A DNA stretch of 64,000 nucleotides from Monosporascus cannonballus (taxonomy: Eukaryota > Ascomycota > Sordariomycetes > Xylariales), in NCBI GenBank assembly GCA_004154925.1, contig QJNS01000139.1, forward strand, positions 1 through 64,000, given 5' to 3'. Below are positions 10,472 to 23,186 of the stretch, one piece after another. Position 1 is the stretch's first letter. Each line of letters starts with the position of its first letter. The position numbers and the translations under genes were made by a program. Below the pieces are notes generated by a model that searched no databases, had not been told where the DNA came from, and saw only the letters and a program-made list of their open reading frames with translations.

Positions 10472-12267
10472 TCAGTCCTCCTTCCACACGTTAGCACCAG
10501 CGGCGACGGCGATGAACTCGCTCCCTTCCCCGTTCTCGCTACCCTCGCTCCGGCTGCTGGTGCCGCTGCTACCGCTTGCGCTGGCATGATACGAGTCGGC
10601 CTCCTCTTTAGGACCGCCGACAACGGCGCCGGATTTCCACGTGCTCAGCTCGTCAACGCGGCGGATCCCCATCATATAGGCGACGAGGCCGCGCGGGAAC
10701 CAGCGGCCCACGAACCCGTAGAGGCCCGCGCCGAGGCCGACGCGCACGACGCACGCCCTCTCGGACCCGTCAACCACATCGAACACGACGTTGTGCAGCT
10801 CGCGCAGAGAACTGCCGCGCAGCCCGCGCACGCGGCCCGCCGGAATCGCCGCGATGGCCGACGAGCCCTGGGCGACGTAGTTGCGCGCGTACGCGTGGCG
10901 CGCCGCCTCGGGCCACTGCAGTGTCTCGGCAGGCGGTAGTAGGTTCGGGTTGTTGGGCCCCGTGCGCGGCAGCGCGGCGTTGGGGTTTGTGATAGCGTGG
11001 TGGTGCGACGTGAAGGGCCCGAAGTCGAAGGTACCCAGCTGCACGTGCGTCACGGGGATCGCCAGAGGACGCAGCTCGGCCGTTAGCACCTCGGTGAATG
11101 CCGAGAGCGCCGAGCAGATGGTAGCTTCGGGCGCGTGGAACGGCGGGTTAATTGAGGAGATGATGGACGGGGTGAAGACCAGAACCTTGGGCGTCGAAGG
11201 AGCGTCATCTTGGGAATGGGAGTGGTGATGATGCGACGATGATGGTGGGGGTGACTGGCGTGGTGTTAGACGCGATGTGAGGAGTGGGAGGAAAGACTGG
11301 ATCGTGAGGATCGGATGTAGGAGGTGGGTGTTGAAGAGGTCGGCAAAGCTGGAGGGCGGGATCGTGGCGATGGGCGAGGTTTGGTAGCTTAGCGAGGGAA
11401 TTAGGAGAACGGCCTTGAGGGTTAGGTAGTTGGCTTTCGCGCGCGGAACTGCCGAGTGCGGCACCTGCAGGTACGCGGCGAAGCGTTCGATGCTGGAACC
11501 AGCGCTTGTAGGCTGAGTATCTACGTTAGCATAATGGTACGAGTTAGAAAACAATCCGAGATGCCCACATCAGTGATGTCGATGCCCAGCGGCTTGATAT
11601 CCGGCCTCGACAGACCCTGCACTAATACCTCGTCCTCGATGGAGCTGCACACGATGTAGACGATGAACCCCTTCCTCTCCATGTCCAACGCCAGGGACTT
11701 GGTCAGCGGCAGGGTCGGCGACCCGGCAATAACGACAACCTCCAGTCTGCTGCCGTTTCGGGCACGCTTTGCCCGGCGGGTCTTCCGGAGCAGCCTGGTG
11801 CGACGGACGGTCCTGTACGTGGCATAGCCGACGGCGACAACGAAGACGCCGCTCAATATCTTGTGCCTCGCAATCCAACCCTCGAGCCGTTCGTATGCCG
11901 ACAGAGGCACGATCTGAACTGGCGGCGGCGGCGGAGGGCCTTCCGGACGCATAGATTCCGGTAGCCATGATGCGGACATTAATGCTTCTCGAACATGGCC
12001 GGCGGCTTCGTCGACGGCTTTATCTACGTACTCGGCGACATCGCCCGAGTATCGTCGAATCTGGTTGGGGATGGACGATAACTATAGTCACACGTCAGTG
12101 GTGATGCCCTCTTTCTCACGGGTATCAGGTGGGAGAGGAGGGGGGGGGTGGCATAGGCGGGTATGTGGGCACGGACTCCGATGTTTGAGAGCTTAGGGAA
12201 GAAGCGGGAGAGCAGGCGAGGTAAGAATACGAACCAAATCTAGGAACTGTTGGTCGTCTGCGGACAT
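10472..12267 (-). CDS. DUF1776 family protein, membrane-anchored Rossmann-like
   Basis: The gene has three exons on the minus strand: 12267-12235 (11 codons, MSADDQQFLDL), 12081-11569 and 11512-10472. Both introns (153 and 56 bp) are in phase 0, and the total is 528 residues. The first exon was placed because its sequence joins in frame to LSSIPNQIRRYSGDV, as in fungal DUF1776 proteins. Residues of about 84-102 form one membrane span, followed by a strongly basic stretch. From about residue 125 there is a Rossmann-like fold start (LEVVVIAGSP) related to short-chain dehydrogenases. The catalytic YxxxK of active SDRs is not evident, so enzyme activity is doubtful. A His/Ser-rich insertion and a Ser/Gly/Glu-rich tail are low complexity. 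The function of the family is unknown; I infer an organelle-membrane protein. The donor GTTCGT of intron 1 is the weakest part of the model. Confidence 0.9.
12082..12234 (-). other. Long first intron of the DUF1776 gene
   Basis: At 153 bp this intron is two to three times longer than others in the window. It carries a G-rich tract on the plus strand near 12131-12149 and splits an 11-codon first exon from the rest. Its acceptor is CTATAG. Confidence 0.7.
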
Positions 12268-14969
12268 TGTGAAGGCTGAGGAACTCAGTTGGACCTGTTA
12301 CGCATCTGTTCTTTGAGGAAAAGATGGACGGATAAATTGAGATGTTTCTGGAGGTTGATTAGGTTAAGTGCTAAGGCGAGGAATCAATCAATCAATCAAT
12401 GTTGGGTATCAGTTATCGACAGTTGTACTACAGTATGACGCTAGCTGATAACGATAAGCAAATTACCAAGTTCTATGTTAGAACTTTACCGTGCCTACCG
12501 TGGTAGGTATCCACGGTTGACACGGACTTCATCCTGGGCATTGTACAGACAGGCCTGACGCGGGGCTGGGAAGCCTCCGCGCTTCAAGGACCCCCCACCA
12601 CCGAGAAACAACACTGAAAGCACTCTCCACTCCCTTATCTCTAGCTTTACTTAGGTAGGTATAGCTGCCAGCTGGACATCATGCCAAGGGTAAGTTACCA
12701 TGGCAGCTGTCACGGATGCAGCACCCCCCCGAAAAGTTTATAAGTAGGCACCATATCGGAAAGCTGTTACATGTAAGTGTACGACCGAGCCGGTGATATT
12801 GAAGCTCTCACTTCATAATGCTTCCCAAGGAGCCTTATGCTTTTATCTTACAACTGCTTATATAACATCTGCCACCACGCTGACTTATTCGATCAACTGC
12901 CTAAATGCGCTTCTATAAGTCTCCTCAGTGCGGAGGCCGAGGACTTTCTTCCTGGACTCTCATGGTTCGTGCCCGGACGTAGCAAATTCCAAAACACCAT
13001 TCCCCGGGCTTGCACTGTTCCCGTTGTCATCGCATATCATCATCGCCCTACGCACCTTGTTTATGCCATGGTGACGCCACGGCCCGCGGGTACCGACCCA
13101 GCAGATTGGGCATCATCCTGTCAGCCTCTGGTATATCGACGTGGCGCTGCATGGCACACTCAAACACCCACCCCCTGAGGCCGATGTGTTTGATGGCGCA
13201 GGTGGCCGGGCGGGCTGGTATCCACCCCGAAACCAGTTCCGCAGCCACCATAGTGACGTTGTCCGCCACGTAAACCGCTGTGGTCCGCCGCATACAGGCT
13301 TGTCCCGTCGATGGTGGAGGCCGAAAGGCTCATCGGGCGGTTGGTGCAGCAGTTGGACGCGGCGGCCGACACGAGAACTCGCTGTTGAAGCCCCATATGG
13401 CGCATAGCCCTTGCGCGAGAAAGATGGCGAGATTTCCTTCAGGGGGACAGTGCCGTCCCGTGGACTGCGCCTAGGTCTGTTATACTCCATCCCAGGGGCT
13501 CCCAGTCGTTTCCCTGGTCCTCCCTGTTTGCTTCCTGAGCACCTCATCAGCTTACAAGTTCTTAAGGAGGAAGACATCGTATCTCTTTCTTTGCTCTCCT
13601 GGTATGCCCGGGAAACGCCCTCGCCTTCGAAGGAAGAACAATTGTCGAACATCATTTTACGTTACGGTTCGACCGATACCGCTGGAATGCTTACTTGAAT
13701 GAGACATTTCTTCAGCATTACGGGCCTTCGCCCCGAAGTGTGGAAATTAAGGAATAGAGGAAGAAGAAGAGTGCTAAAGACGTACGCAATTGATCTTCGA
13801 AAGGACACGAATACGCATGCTCCACTCCTCATTCAAACGACTCTTCTGGCACGCCTCAGGCCCTTTTGAAGCCGCTGAGGCTGGTGTTGACCCATTTCAC
13901 CCCTTACACGTTCAAATATATCGTTTCCTGTCAGCTCTCCCCACGTTTAGACGATAGGATAGCTCTCCGACCTGCCGTAGGTGCAACAGCATTAAAGGTG
14001 GACGATGAGAGCCGAGTGTCTCCATGATAACGGAGTGCAGATCGCGTATGGCGCGCGAATGTAGTAGTACAAAGAGGCGAAAGAAATAGAGTTCGCTCTT
14101 CAGTCGGGGAAAAATCGGCTCCCACGGTAGCCCCAGGCGCCGGGGAGATCTGACAAGTCACATATGCTACCTCCGATTGTATGGCCAAGTTTTACGCTAC
14201 CTTAGCCCATGAAAACCTATGCCCGAAGTAGCGGTCACCCGAGGCGTACGCCGTGCACAGCATGATCAGGGGAGTCATTGGGGGAGACCCGAAATTAGCA
14301 CTCAGGGACCAACAGCTACTCACGTGGATGAAGAAAAACTCCGCTCGCCACTACAGGTGCTTCCATTATCTCTCTCCCTAACTTCCAGTAACGCACAATT
14401 TTGATTTCTCAATATTGATGTGTCATTTCATCCTGATCTTCCCATTAATTGTGATCCTGATGTGGCATAGCCCGCGTGACACTTTAGAAGGCATGAATTA
14501 CCCCTGAGGGGCGAAAATGCGATCGGATATCTCTTGTGGTAGGGCAACCTCCCCTCGGCTGGTAAACCCATCATGGCGGTGGCGTAGGCTGCCACATCCA
14601 TATCCTTTTCCATTTTATAAGCGAGTCGCTTTTGGGCACGGAAACGCTGCTGCAAACGCTGACCATGCCTTTAACCATAACCAGAACATGACAGCTAGCA
14701 CGAGTAAGCGTTAAGAATAACATTGGACCATTGATTATGTTTATTGAGTAAGTTAAAACATTACAAACTAGACATGCCAATTTAGCATTTGGCCCCAGAA
14801 TAGACCCGGGCTAGTAATCCCAAACTCGACCGAAGAGGCGGAACGAGATGACTTAGCAACACGAGCTTCCTGGTCCCAAATTGTCCTCTCCCTAGCTCCT
14901 CATGAAGATCCAGCTCATTCCAGCCGAATGCTCTGCTCCGCTGAGCCTTCTTCGGCAAATATACTTCAT
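12268..14969. other. Intergenic region, 2.7 kb, no supported gene
   Basis: This region lies between the 5' end of the DUF1776 gene and the 3' end of the rhodopsin-domain gene. A (CAAT)n microsatellite lies at about 12382-12400. GC-rich overlapping open frames cluster at 13010-13700 on both strands, the longest being minus 13113-13655. They have no recognisable domain and their best frames shift repeatedly, so this could be a decayed gene, but I cannot identify it. Confidence 0.5.
12382..12400 (+). repeat. Tetranucleotide microsatellite (AATC)n
   Basis: Nearly five perfect copies of AATC lie about 115 bp upstream of the DUF1776 start codon, within its probable promoter or 5' UTR. Confidence 0.85.
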
Positions 14970-16579
14970 TCACTTATGGACGTAAGCCGTGTGGCTGGTC
15001 CTTGGCCCACCGGCAAAGGAGAAATTGCCCTCGTCTTGGGGCGGCGGATTCTCCTGGTCGGCCGGTGCGGAGGTCACGGCAACCTCCACATCTTTCCGTA
15101 TGTTCGCACCGTTGCTGTCCTGTGCATCGGCAGTAGTATTCGGGTTGCTGGTTGCCATGTTCTGCAACTTGACATGTCCCTGCTGACTCAGCATGCGCTC
15201 CTCGCTCTCGGTGATGGTAAGCCCGGTGACCGGATTGGGGGTACGAGGGCCGCGGCCGCGCCAGCTCTGCTTGCCGCCGCCGCCAAACGTCCTGAAACTC
15301 AGGGACAGTTTGCCGCTCGACTCCTTGTCACTTGAACTGCGCATCGACCGGGCGAGGCTCCCGAAGGCGGGAGCAAGCATGGCCTTGACGAGCGGGAAGG
15401 CCACCGGGAGGTTCGTCGTGATGACGGCGACGAAAGTCTCTCGCACGGCCCAGGACCCAGCCAACTGGGCGCCATTCACAGGGTCCTTGATTAAGGGTAA
15501 CCGTCAGCGCAATAACCCGTCTAGCTGGTACGGATGACGGTCTAATAACTTACTGTGACGATTAGTGCAGCGCGTAAAGTGGCACAGACCACAATGAAGA
15601 TACCACCGCTAAAGAGAGTAATCAAGCCGATCTTCTTCAGGGGCTTCAGGCTAGATTGCCAAAGCATAGGCACCGGAATAGAGATGAGATACAGGTCTGT
15701 GACGACGTTCATGGCGCAGTAGACCCATACGATCTGGCTGGAGATAGCGGGCTGGCAGGCATCTAGGAAAGTCCTCAGTCAGATAAAGGGGTTGTATAAG
15801 TTGTCACGGGCGGGGGGGAAGGCTCACCCCCAGGATCCGGGTTAATTTGCCAGTATTTATGGAAGGGGCGGCATCCGAGAAAGAGAGTCATCATTGCGGC
15901 AATCCAACTAACGATGACGAAGCCGAAGCCGAAGTAGATGCGAATGTTGTAGCTTCGATCCAGCCCGGCCTATGAGGATAGTCAGGTGTCTGCTGGTCAA
16001 ATGCGCAAACAGCAGGGGCGGGTACACACCGTTAGTCGTATATACAGGAAGAGCAACGACAGCTTTAAGCTCCAAAGGAGAGCTGAGTACGTTGACCAAC
16101 CGGCGAGCTGGATCTTGGAACCGACGACCCTGGACAGATTTGAATCAGCGATACGGGCTAAGACTCCAGGGCCCTCTCATCTACCTCAATTTGTACTCGG
16201 AGCTGCTCGGATCCAGGGCCAGTCGCTGGTCGTCCGTCATACCGTTATTCGCGAGCCCTTTCGCCACGGCGCCGACCGCGTATGCGAGACTCGTCTCTAT
16301 TGCATAGAAAAACTGCCATACACCAAAATGTAAGCAAACACTTGCTCGCGTGCCAAGTCTGAGCATCTAAAAAGGGGTTGGACTGACCATTGCGAGCCAG
16401 ACGAGGTAGTCGTCTCCTTGGAGGCCCTTGAAGCCGAATTGCTTCACCCGAGCATATGTTCTTATCACGGTGACGCATAGTCCGACGGCGAATAGCGTCC
16501 AGTCCTCTATCACGAACTTCTGTAAAGCTGCCGCCGCCGCCGCTGCAGCCCCCGGGTCGACGGGCGGGGCGGACGACAT
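14970..16579 (-). CDS. Fungal rhodopsin-domain integral membrane protein (PTH11/SAT4-like)
   Basis: The gene has six exons on the minus strand: 16579-16388, 16312-16185, 16129-16030, 15969-15828, 15762-15554 and 15485-14970. The introns are 75, 55, 60, 65 and 68 bp, and the phases agree throughout, giving 428 residues. The start is the first ATG (MSSAPPVDPG, then a poly-Ala run); the frame is open upstream but has only a TTG. Seven hydrophobic spans can be counted. Typical family landmarks are GDDYLVW, LKLSLLFLYIRLT after span 3, GCRPFHKYW, and PDPGDACQPAIS before span 5. The cytosolic tail of about 130 residues contains SFRTFGGGGKQSW and an ITESEERMLS segment. Some members of the family (Pth11) act as surface or host-sensing receptors, but it is large and most members have no known ligand. 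No PTH11-type CFEM domain is present, so a role in infection should not be assumed. Confidence 0.92.
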
Positions 16580-18976
16580 TGCTGACGAGGGCAGGAGCTG
16601 TTGGAACCAGGTGCGAATGAAACTAGGACTCAAGGACGACGTCTGGACGAATAACCGCCGGGTTGAATGATTTTACCATTATAAACGTGTGTGAACCAGA
16701 TCCCGAAATCAGCGGATGGCCGAAATAATTAGAAGGGGGTTCCTTCCGAGCGACCAACCCTTGACCAGATGAAAATGCTCGCTGTCAAATCGGTAGTAAT
16801 CCCGGTCGCGAGCGGAATATCGAACACCTATGCGGACCCCCACGTCGGAAAGCTTCCAAGAACGCTTCCTTGGCTGCAACCTTGGGTCGTGTTACGCTTT
16901 ATACGTATTTTTAGTCGAGGGCGAAGTGCTGCCATATCAATACATGACTGCTTGCTCGGTGCTCTCTCCGCGTGGTATTGCGATGCGCACCTCGTTGGGT
17001 AGTAATATTTAAATGTGGCGTTTGGCAGCGTCGCGCCGGAATTCTTGGATGTGTAAGTCTTACCTATCATCTTGCACGACATATGCGCTCCAGTCACTTT
17101 CACAGAATTGCCTGCAGGGAGCCCACTTCTTGTTCAGGCTACCGCCCTCTTACCAAAGCTGGCTATAGGTAGCGCTCTCTGCTTTCCAGCAGGCTGATAA
17201 GAGTAATAGACCTAGGTACATCAGAATATCCATACCTGCGCATAGTAGAGGTATCACGTATCTTGCATCGCATATCACATTAATCCGAACCCAGCTTCAA
17301 CTAAACTTAGGAGGCGGAGGACTGGTCCGCCCTACCACAACTTCGACTCGAAACCCCCCAACGAGCGACATACGGGTAAGTAGGATAATGGGCAATCCAA
17401 CGCGGTCCTCTATAACACCGAAGTCCTCAGAAGTAGCTCTGCTACAATACTTGCCGCGGCTCAGTGGCTACCCCACCGTGATGCGGATATAATAATGGAG
17501 TGTAACACCAGCTTCCACGGTCCTAGGCGAGTAGAACCGTCGTGCGCCCGCCTACGGGCTCCAAATGTGTACGTATCCGATAGCAACAACGAACCAACGA
17601 GATTCTCCAACCTGATCTGGCGCAGCCTGCTTCTAGATGGGGGGTGGAGAAGGAAACCCCTGTGGGTGGCATTGGCTGGCGTCGGTTCCAATGCAGGCCC
17701 CCGCGACCTGCCACTCTCAGCAGAGCAGTTCGGGGCTGCAAAAAAAGGGTTCTATGTTCCAAAACTCGACCTACTATACAAGGTAATACGTTAAAGAGTT
17801 TCAATTTTCGGCATTATGGCGAGGCACTTGCATATATGCAGAGATCAATACACATCCAATAGATCCCTGTCGAGCGGCCCGGCCCAGCTCTTGGCTTACA
17901 AGGAGTACGCGGCACCAACCCGCTTCTCGGAATACACTCTTGGCGAAGACTGCCATGCTCCCAACCCCTTATAAACGCATTTCTCGGCCGACCTGAAGCG
18001 AGCGCTGAATTGGTCAAAACTGCACATGTTCTTTGTTTGGAGTACTGGGCTTCGCCTCTTGCTCACTATGCATTTTGGTGACGCCTAAGGCTCAAGGGGA
18101 TCGCATTCGCTGTAGTTGTAGGTACGTTGTTGCCCTGTTCTACCACTTTTCCATTGCTACGCATCTGGTCATACACAGGTTTTAAGTTAAGGCCCTCCTC
18201 ATGCCTGCACCTATTATTCATTTGTTGTTAGGCATTCGGGCCAGGTCGTACCTACTATGTGCACTGTGAGATCACTACCGACCATTTGTGATTGATGAAT
18301 GCTCCAGCATTTTCAGGGGAAGCAACAGACACTGCGAGAGGGAACTTTATGCTGGTGCACACTCAGTCTTAAAACAGAGGTTCTTGGCTCGCTTACATTT
18401 ATTGCTAATTCTACGACGGTGATGTTATCGCACCACAACTCATAGACATTGAGCTGGTTATGCTTGACGAGCTCCGATTGCATCACATATAGATATGTGC
18501 CTTTTTAAAATAAGTAATAATAAAGGGGGGAGCAGATAGTGTTGCGGATTTACGGCTTGGCAAAAAGAACGGCAACGTTGGTGCTCGTCCTCTTTACGCC
18601 TCTGCTGCCTAAGCTCATATGTTTTGTGAAAAGGAGCGCAGCGATCTTCTGATAATCGTGGTAGATATATGATCCAGCTGCCTTTCCACCGTAGGGCATG
18701 AGTCTTCATGTTTAAGTTCGCCAAATAGAGCGATGGGGGACAAGAAAATTAGGAGCGTAGAGCTAGTCTATGAAGAATAACATTAAACTGTTAATAATAT
18801 GAATCCCTCTGCCATACTTGATGGGGTTCAACTACTGGCGTGGAAGCCGACCTTCTTCACTATACACTAAGGTGGAGGCGTGTTCTACTTCTCCTGGACT
18901 CAGTACTGAGACTTTGGTCTAATATTATGGAGTTACCCTATTAGACTGGGAGCATCATGAGGTAACACGACTGCCA
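16580..18976. other. Intergenic region, 2.4 kb, no supported gene
   Basis: This region contains the promoter side of the rhodopsin-domain gene and the left flank of the PKS relic. Open frames here are all under 100 codons and lie in competing frames; the one at 17495-17794 (+, 99 codons) has an ATG but no recognisable similarity. I see no RNA gene. Confidence 0.5.
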
Positions 18977-21900
18977 TTCGATACCGTCGAGACTCTGCAA
19001 GGCCTCGCTCGTGTGGGAGCTACTCAGCCTCGGATATCCCGTGTCGCTGGGAGCCGTGGATACTCCTCTCTCGGCGCAACACTATCAACTTTGTGCAGAA
19101 CCTGCCGACCTACCCTAGGAACCATACCTCACGATACTGGGTGGAGTCCCGGGTCAACAAGGACATCCGGCGCGAGAGGCTCCCCCCCACGAGCTCCTGG
19201 GTGTCTGCTTGTCTCCGGCGCAACGCCTGTGGCAGCCGAGTGGCGGAATTTATTGCGTCTGTCGGGCGTGCCGTGGCTGGCAAATCATCAAGTAGATTCT
19301 CAGTTCGACGTTCCTGGTGCCGCCTGTGTCTCCATGGCGATGGATGCAGTGCCTCTTCTGGCAGAGGAGTCGAGAACAAGCAGACAGGGGGATAGAGTCC
19401 GCCACGTCGAGTTTTTGAGCGCTCCCACCATTCCTGAAATCCCTGCAGTCGACGTGAACCTGTGCCTGCAGCCAGTCGACTCCAGGGGCTGGTACGACTT
19501 CTAGGACTGCTCTATAGCGCCATTAGATACGTGGGTGGAAAGCTGCCGGGCTAAGTCTCGGCAGTGGTGGACTAAGACTAGACAGAAGCCCCTGGCGCCG
19601 ACCCCTCTATGGACGTGGGAGAGGAAGGACGGGACGTCAATACGACAGCCCTGCTAGGTCGCGCAGCCAACATGAGCATCAAGTATGGGTTATCGTTCCG
19701 GAACTTGACGCATGGGCGCGCAGCAGCAAATAAGGCCGTCACAAGCCTGCGCATCCCGAGCATCGCGTCCGAAACGCACAATTATGTTGTTCATCCCACA
19801 ATGCTGGACTGCATAATCCGGGCCACCTACATCAGCTTCCCGGACGGCACAAGCCGGGAATCCATTGTCCTTCCGAGATCAATTCATAGCATCTTCATCC
19901 CAAGCCATGCGCATCAGAGAGCAGGTGAGGAGCTACAGATATATAGTGAGCTGCAAAAGTCGCAGAAGAAGGGATTCACCGCAAGAGTGGTCGTTGCGAA
20001 CGCTGGGGGGTGACAACATCGTGCTCTCACCTCTTCAGATGGAAGGGTTCTACTGCCAGGCTATCCCTCGCAGAACCGATAGCGCACCTGGCGATCTAGA
20101 GTCGGAAGTAAACACGGTGCAGAAGCCTGGGGGAGCTGGATGTCCAGCATGATGTTCCCAAGGCGACCGAGGACTCCCTGCGCATCAACATTACTGATGA
20201 GACCACCTTAGAGAAGAAGATGCTGGGGGCTTCGCATTACTTCATCTGCAATGCCATATCTCAACTTGTCTAACTGGACGGTAACTAAGGTCGCGCGGGC
20301 GAAAAGGGGCGACTTGGGCCCCAGAAGCGCCATGTAGTCCTGGGCGAGCTGAGGGATGAAGCAGGTGCTCCTCGACCCGCTGAACGGTGGCGATGCTCCG
20401 GGTCAACTTCTTGTGCGGGTCCGGGCAAAGTTGGCCGATATCGTGCGCGGTCAAATCATGCCGCTGGAGCTAATGACGAAAGAGATTTGCTGAATAAATA
20501 ATACACGGAGCTGCCCAAGCTTAAGTCCCGCAGTTATAAGCACCTGGTCTGTGTAACCGAGTTGTTTGCCGTCAAGAACCCAGTGCGAAGGTGCTCGAAA
20601 TCGGAGGGGGTACAGGAGGCGTGGCTCAGGTCGTGCTCGAGGTGTTTGGCGCGCGGGGAAGTGGTGCGGGCACTGTCCTGGATCGATACGCTTTCACCAA
20701 CGTGCCATCTGGTTCCCTGGAGAACGCGCGCGAAAAGCTAGCCGCCTGGGACGGCTTGATTGACTTCCATAAGTTTGACATAGAGACCGGATCCCGCCAA
20801 ATAGCCAGATACCTTTGCCGCCGGAAGCTTCGACATCATCGTGGCGACAATGGCGTTTCATGAGACCAAAAGTCCGGACCAAGTTTTGAAGCACGTCCGC
20901 AAACCGCTTAAGCCCGGCGGCAAGCTTCTCCTAATTGAGGCAACGCAGGATAGGCTTGACGTGCAGCTCATCTTTGGTACCTCGCCAGCGTGGTGGTCGA
21001 GCGAAGAGCCAACCCTCAACACGAGCCCCAACGTCTATTTGGAGACATGGGACGAGGTGCTCCGTGGGACAGGTTTCACGGGAGTAGACTTTGAGATTGG
21101 AGACTGGGAGCAGTACCAGTATCAGAGCTCCAGCATTATTCTCCCGAGCGCCAACACGACGCCAGCACTGCCCTCAGCCGTAAGTATCGTGTATACGGTC
21201 CTGGTGCTCGAGGCCTGGAATGGGCAGCCCACTGAGACCATCCCGAAAAGGACGGGCATTTCCGTAACGATAGAACCTCGGGAAGAAATACAACCCGAGA
21301 ACAAGGCGTATAGCTTCACCGGGGAAATGGCCGGCCCCTTCCTCGACGGCAGAGACCAGGCTTCGTTCCGGAAGCTCCAACGTCTTCTTGTCCAAAACCG
21401 TGGAAACTTGTGGCTGAGCTGTGCCGGCGCCTCCGACGCGCAGACACTGATATATGCCCAGACCTACGGGTTGCTATGCACGCTGCGGCATACGACTGGG
21501 CCGGTGTCGTCACTCGTGTTGGCCCCGATACCGATGCGAGCGAACTGCGCGCTGGTGACACAGTAGGCAGCCTGTCCAAGGACCCCTTTGCGGACACCAT
21601 ACGGCTTCACTGGACTAACGTTGTCAGGGTCCCAGACGTGTCGTTCTTGGACGCGGCGTGCATTCCGGTCGCATTTGCCATGGCATATCTCTCCCTGATT
21701 TATGTCGCCAGGCTGCGACAGGGCGAGTCGGTGCTGATCTATCGGGCCACCGACGATATAGGATAGGCAGCCGTTCTTTTGACCCAGTACGTAGGCGCCG
21801 AGGTTTTCGCCGCCTTTGACAGCGAGTTAGAACAAGGTGTATTGGTCAATACGTCCAATGTCCCGCTACACCGCGCTCTTTCCCTTCGAGACTCGAGCAT

Positions 21901-23186
21901 TGCCACAGGCTTGAAGGCCCTGACCAAGGGCAAGGGTTTTGATGTCGTCCTCGACCCGCCATCGAGCAAGACTCTCGAGCCCAGGCAGGATTTCATCGGC
22001 CGGTTCGGCTGGTTCGTTGAGACTGGCGGCGCTGGTGCGCAGGCAGGCCAACAATTGGATTGGGCACACCGGGGACGCGGCCTGGCATATGCGCCCGTCG
22101 GTGTGTTAGAGCTGGCCGAGTATAACGGCCGCGTCTTCCGGGAAGCGACGGAGGTGGGCGTTTGAGTCTATTACAGCACGAGACGCGGCGTGACTCTTCT
22201 CTAGAACGTGGCGCAGTACCCGGTTTCGCGGACAGGCGAAGCGAGTCGGCGCCGAGAGCAGAAAGAGCACGCCGCTGGGTGGAATTGGCCGAGCGGTGGC
22301 GCCCTGGATAATAGCCAAGGGGGCTCAGAATGTGCTCTCGTTTTTCGTAACGCCGCCAAACATCCCCACGCGGCAGGGCTTCTGGAGGCGGCCGAACGGG
22401 AGAGCCGCAATGTCCAGATCCGCAACTGCGATGTGTCGCCCGAGGAAATCCTCCTCGGGCTGCTTTAGAGTATTAGTGACTCCATGCCGCCCATCCGCGG
22501 TGTTGTGGACGCTGCCATAGTTCTTGATGTAAGGATTACCTTGATTCTTTCTCTTTTAAACAGACTGCTGATGGTGTTTTCCAGGACTCAGTCTTGGGGC
22601 GTATGACGTTGACCAGTGAGAGCTCGCCGTGATGCCTGAGGCCGAGGCCGCCACCAACTTAAACAAGGATCTACCACCTAACCTGTCTTTCTTCGTCTTT
22701 CTGTTTTCCTAGACCGGTGTGGTGGGCCACTTTGACAGACCAGCTGCTCCGCCGGCAACACCTTCGAAGATGCATTCGCGCGCCGTCGGGCGGCAAGCGG
22801 CCAGCCCACTGTCACCATCCGATCCCGGCGTCGTGAGGGAGGCCGGAGTGGCTGCTGCTGCCGATGACGACGGCGTCTTCCCTGGCATCGAGGCGCTCGG
22901 CTTAAAGGTGATCCAGGCTGAAGAGGTACTGGATCTAGTAGAAAAGACAATTCAGCGGCAACCTGTCGCTCGGGAAGAAGCCCGAGTGATTGTCGCATTG
23001 GAACTGTGGAGCAAGCTGGCGCTTGACGCCGCGGTGCATCGGGACCCGCGCTTCGGGACACTGCGATTAAGCATGCGGGGGGCCGGGCTAAGGTCTCCAT
23101 GTTCGAAAATTTGAACACCATTTCGTTGCATCGGATTGCGGCGTTGGTGATGGCGAGGTGCGGGTTGGAGTGAATTTAAAGTTTAG
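18977..23186 (+). pseudogene. Decayed highly reducing polyketide synthase (AT end-DH-cMT-ER-KR)
   Basis: This is a 4.2-kb relic read in shifting frames. In order it shows the following. The C-terminal end of an acyltransferase and its exit linker (LPTYPRNHTSRYWVES) lie around 18977-19150. A dehydratase lies at about 19200-20010, with WLANHQVDSQFDVPG (the HxxxG motif altered to HxxxS) and HPTMLDCIIRATY. A C-methyltransferase lies at about 20400-21200, with the SAM motif LEIGGGTGG near 20594. An enoylreductase lies at 21410-22165, with GVVTRVGPDTDASELRAGD. Ketoreductase pieces lie at 22290-22560 (HPHAAGLLEAAER, MPPIRGVVDAAIVLD). The post-KR linker lies at about 22790-23186 (GVFPGIEALGLKVIQ, then LALDAAVHRDPRFGT). 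The ketosynthase, nearly all of AT and the ACP are absent. Frameshifts and stops fall between and inside domains, for example near 19504, 20013, 21766 and 22165. Base composition is normal, so loss was by indels and truncation rather than RIP. It cannot make a product. Confidence 0.9.

Noticed and set aside
10341..11540. DUF1776 gene as a single exon from 11554
   Set aside because: The upstream part of that frame is intron sequence; exon 2 ends at GIDITD and joins PTSAGSSIERF in phase after the 56-bp intron, and the true start is at 12267.
17495..17794. 99-codon plus-strand frame with ATG
   Set aside because: It has no similarity I recognise, overlapping frames of similar length lie on the other strand, and there is no intron or domain support.
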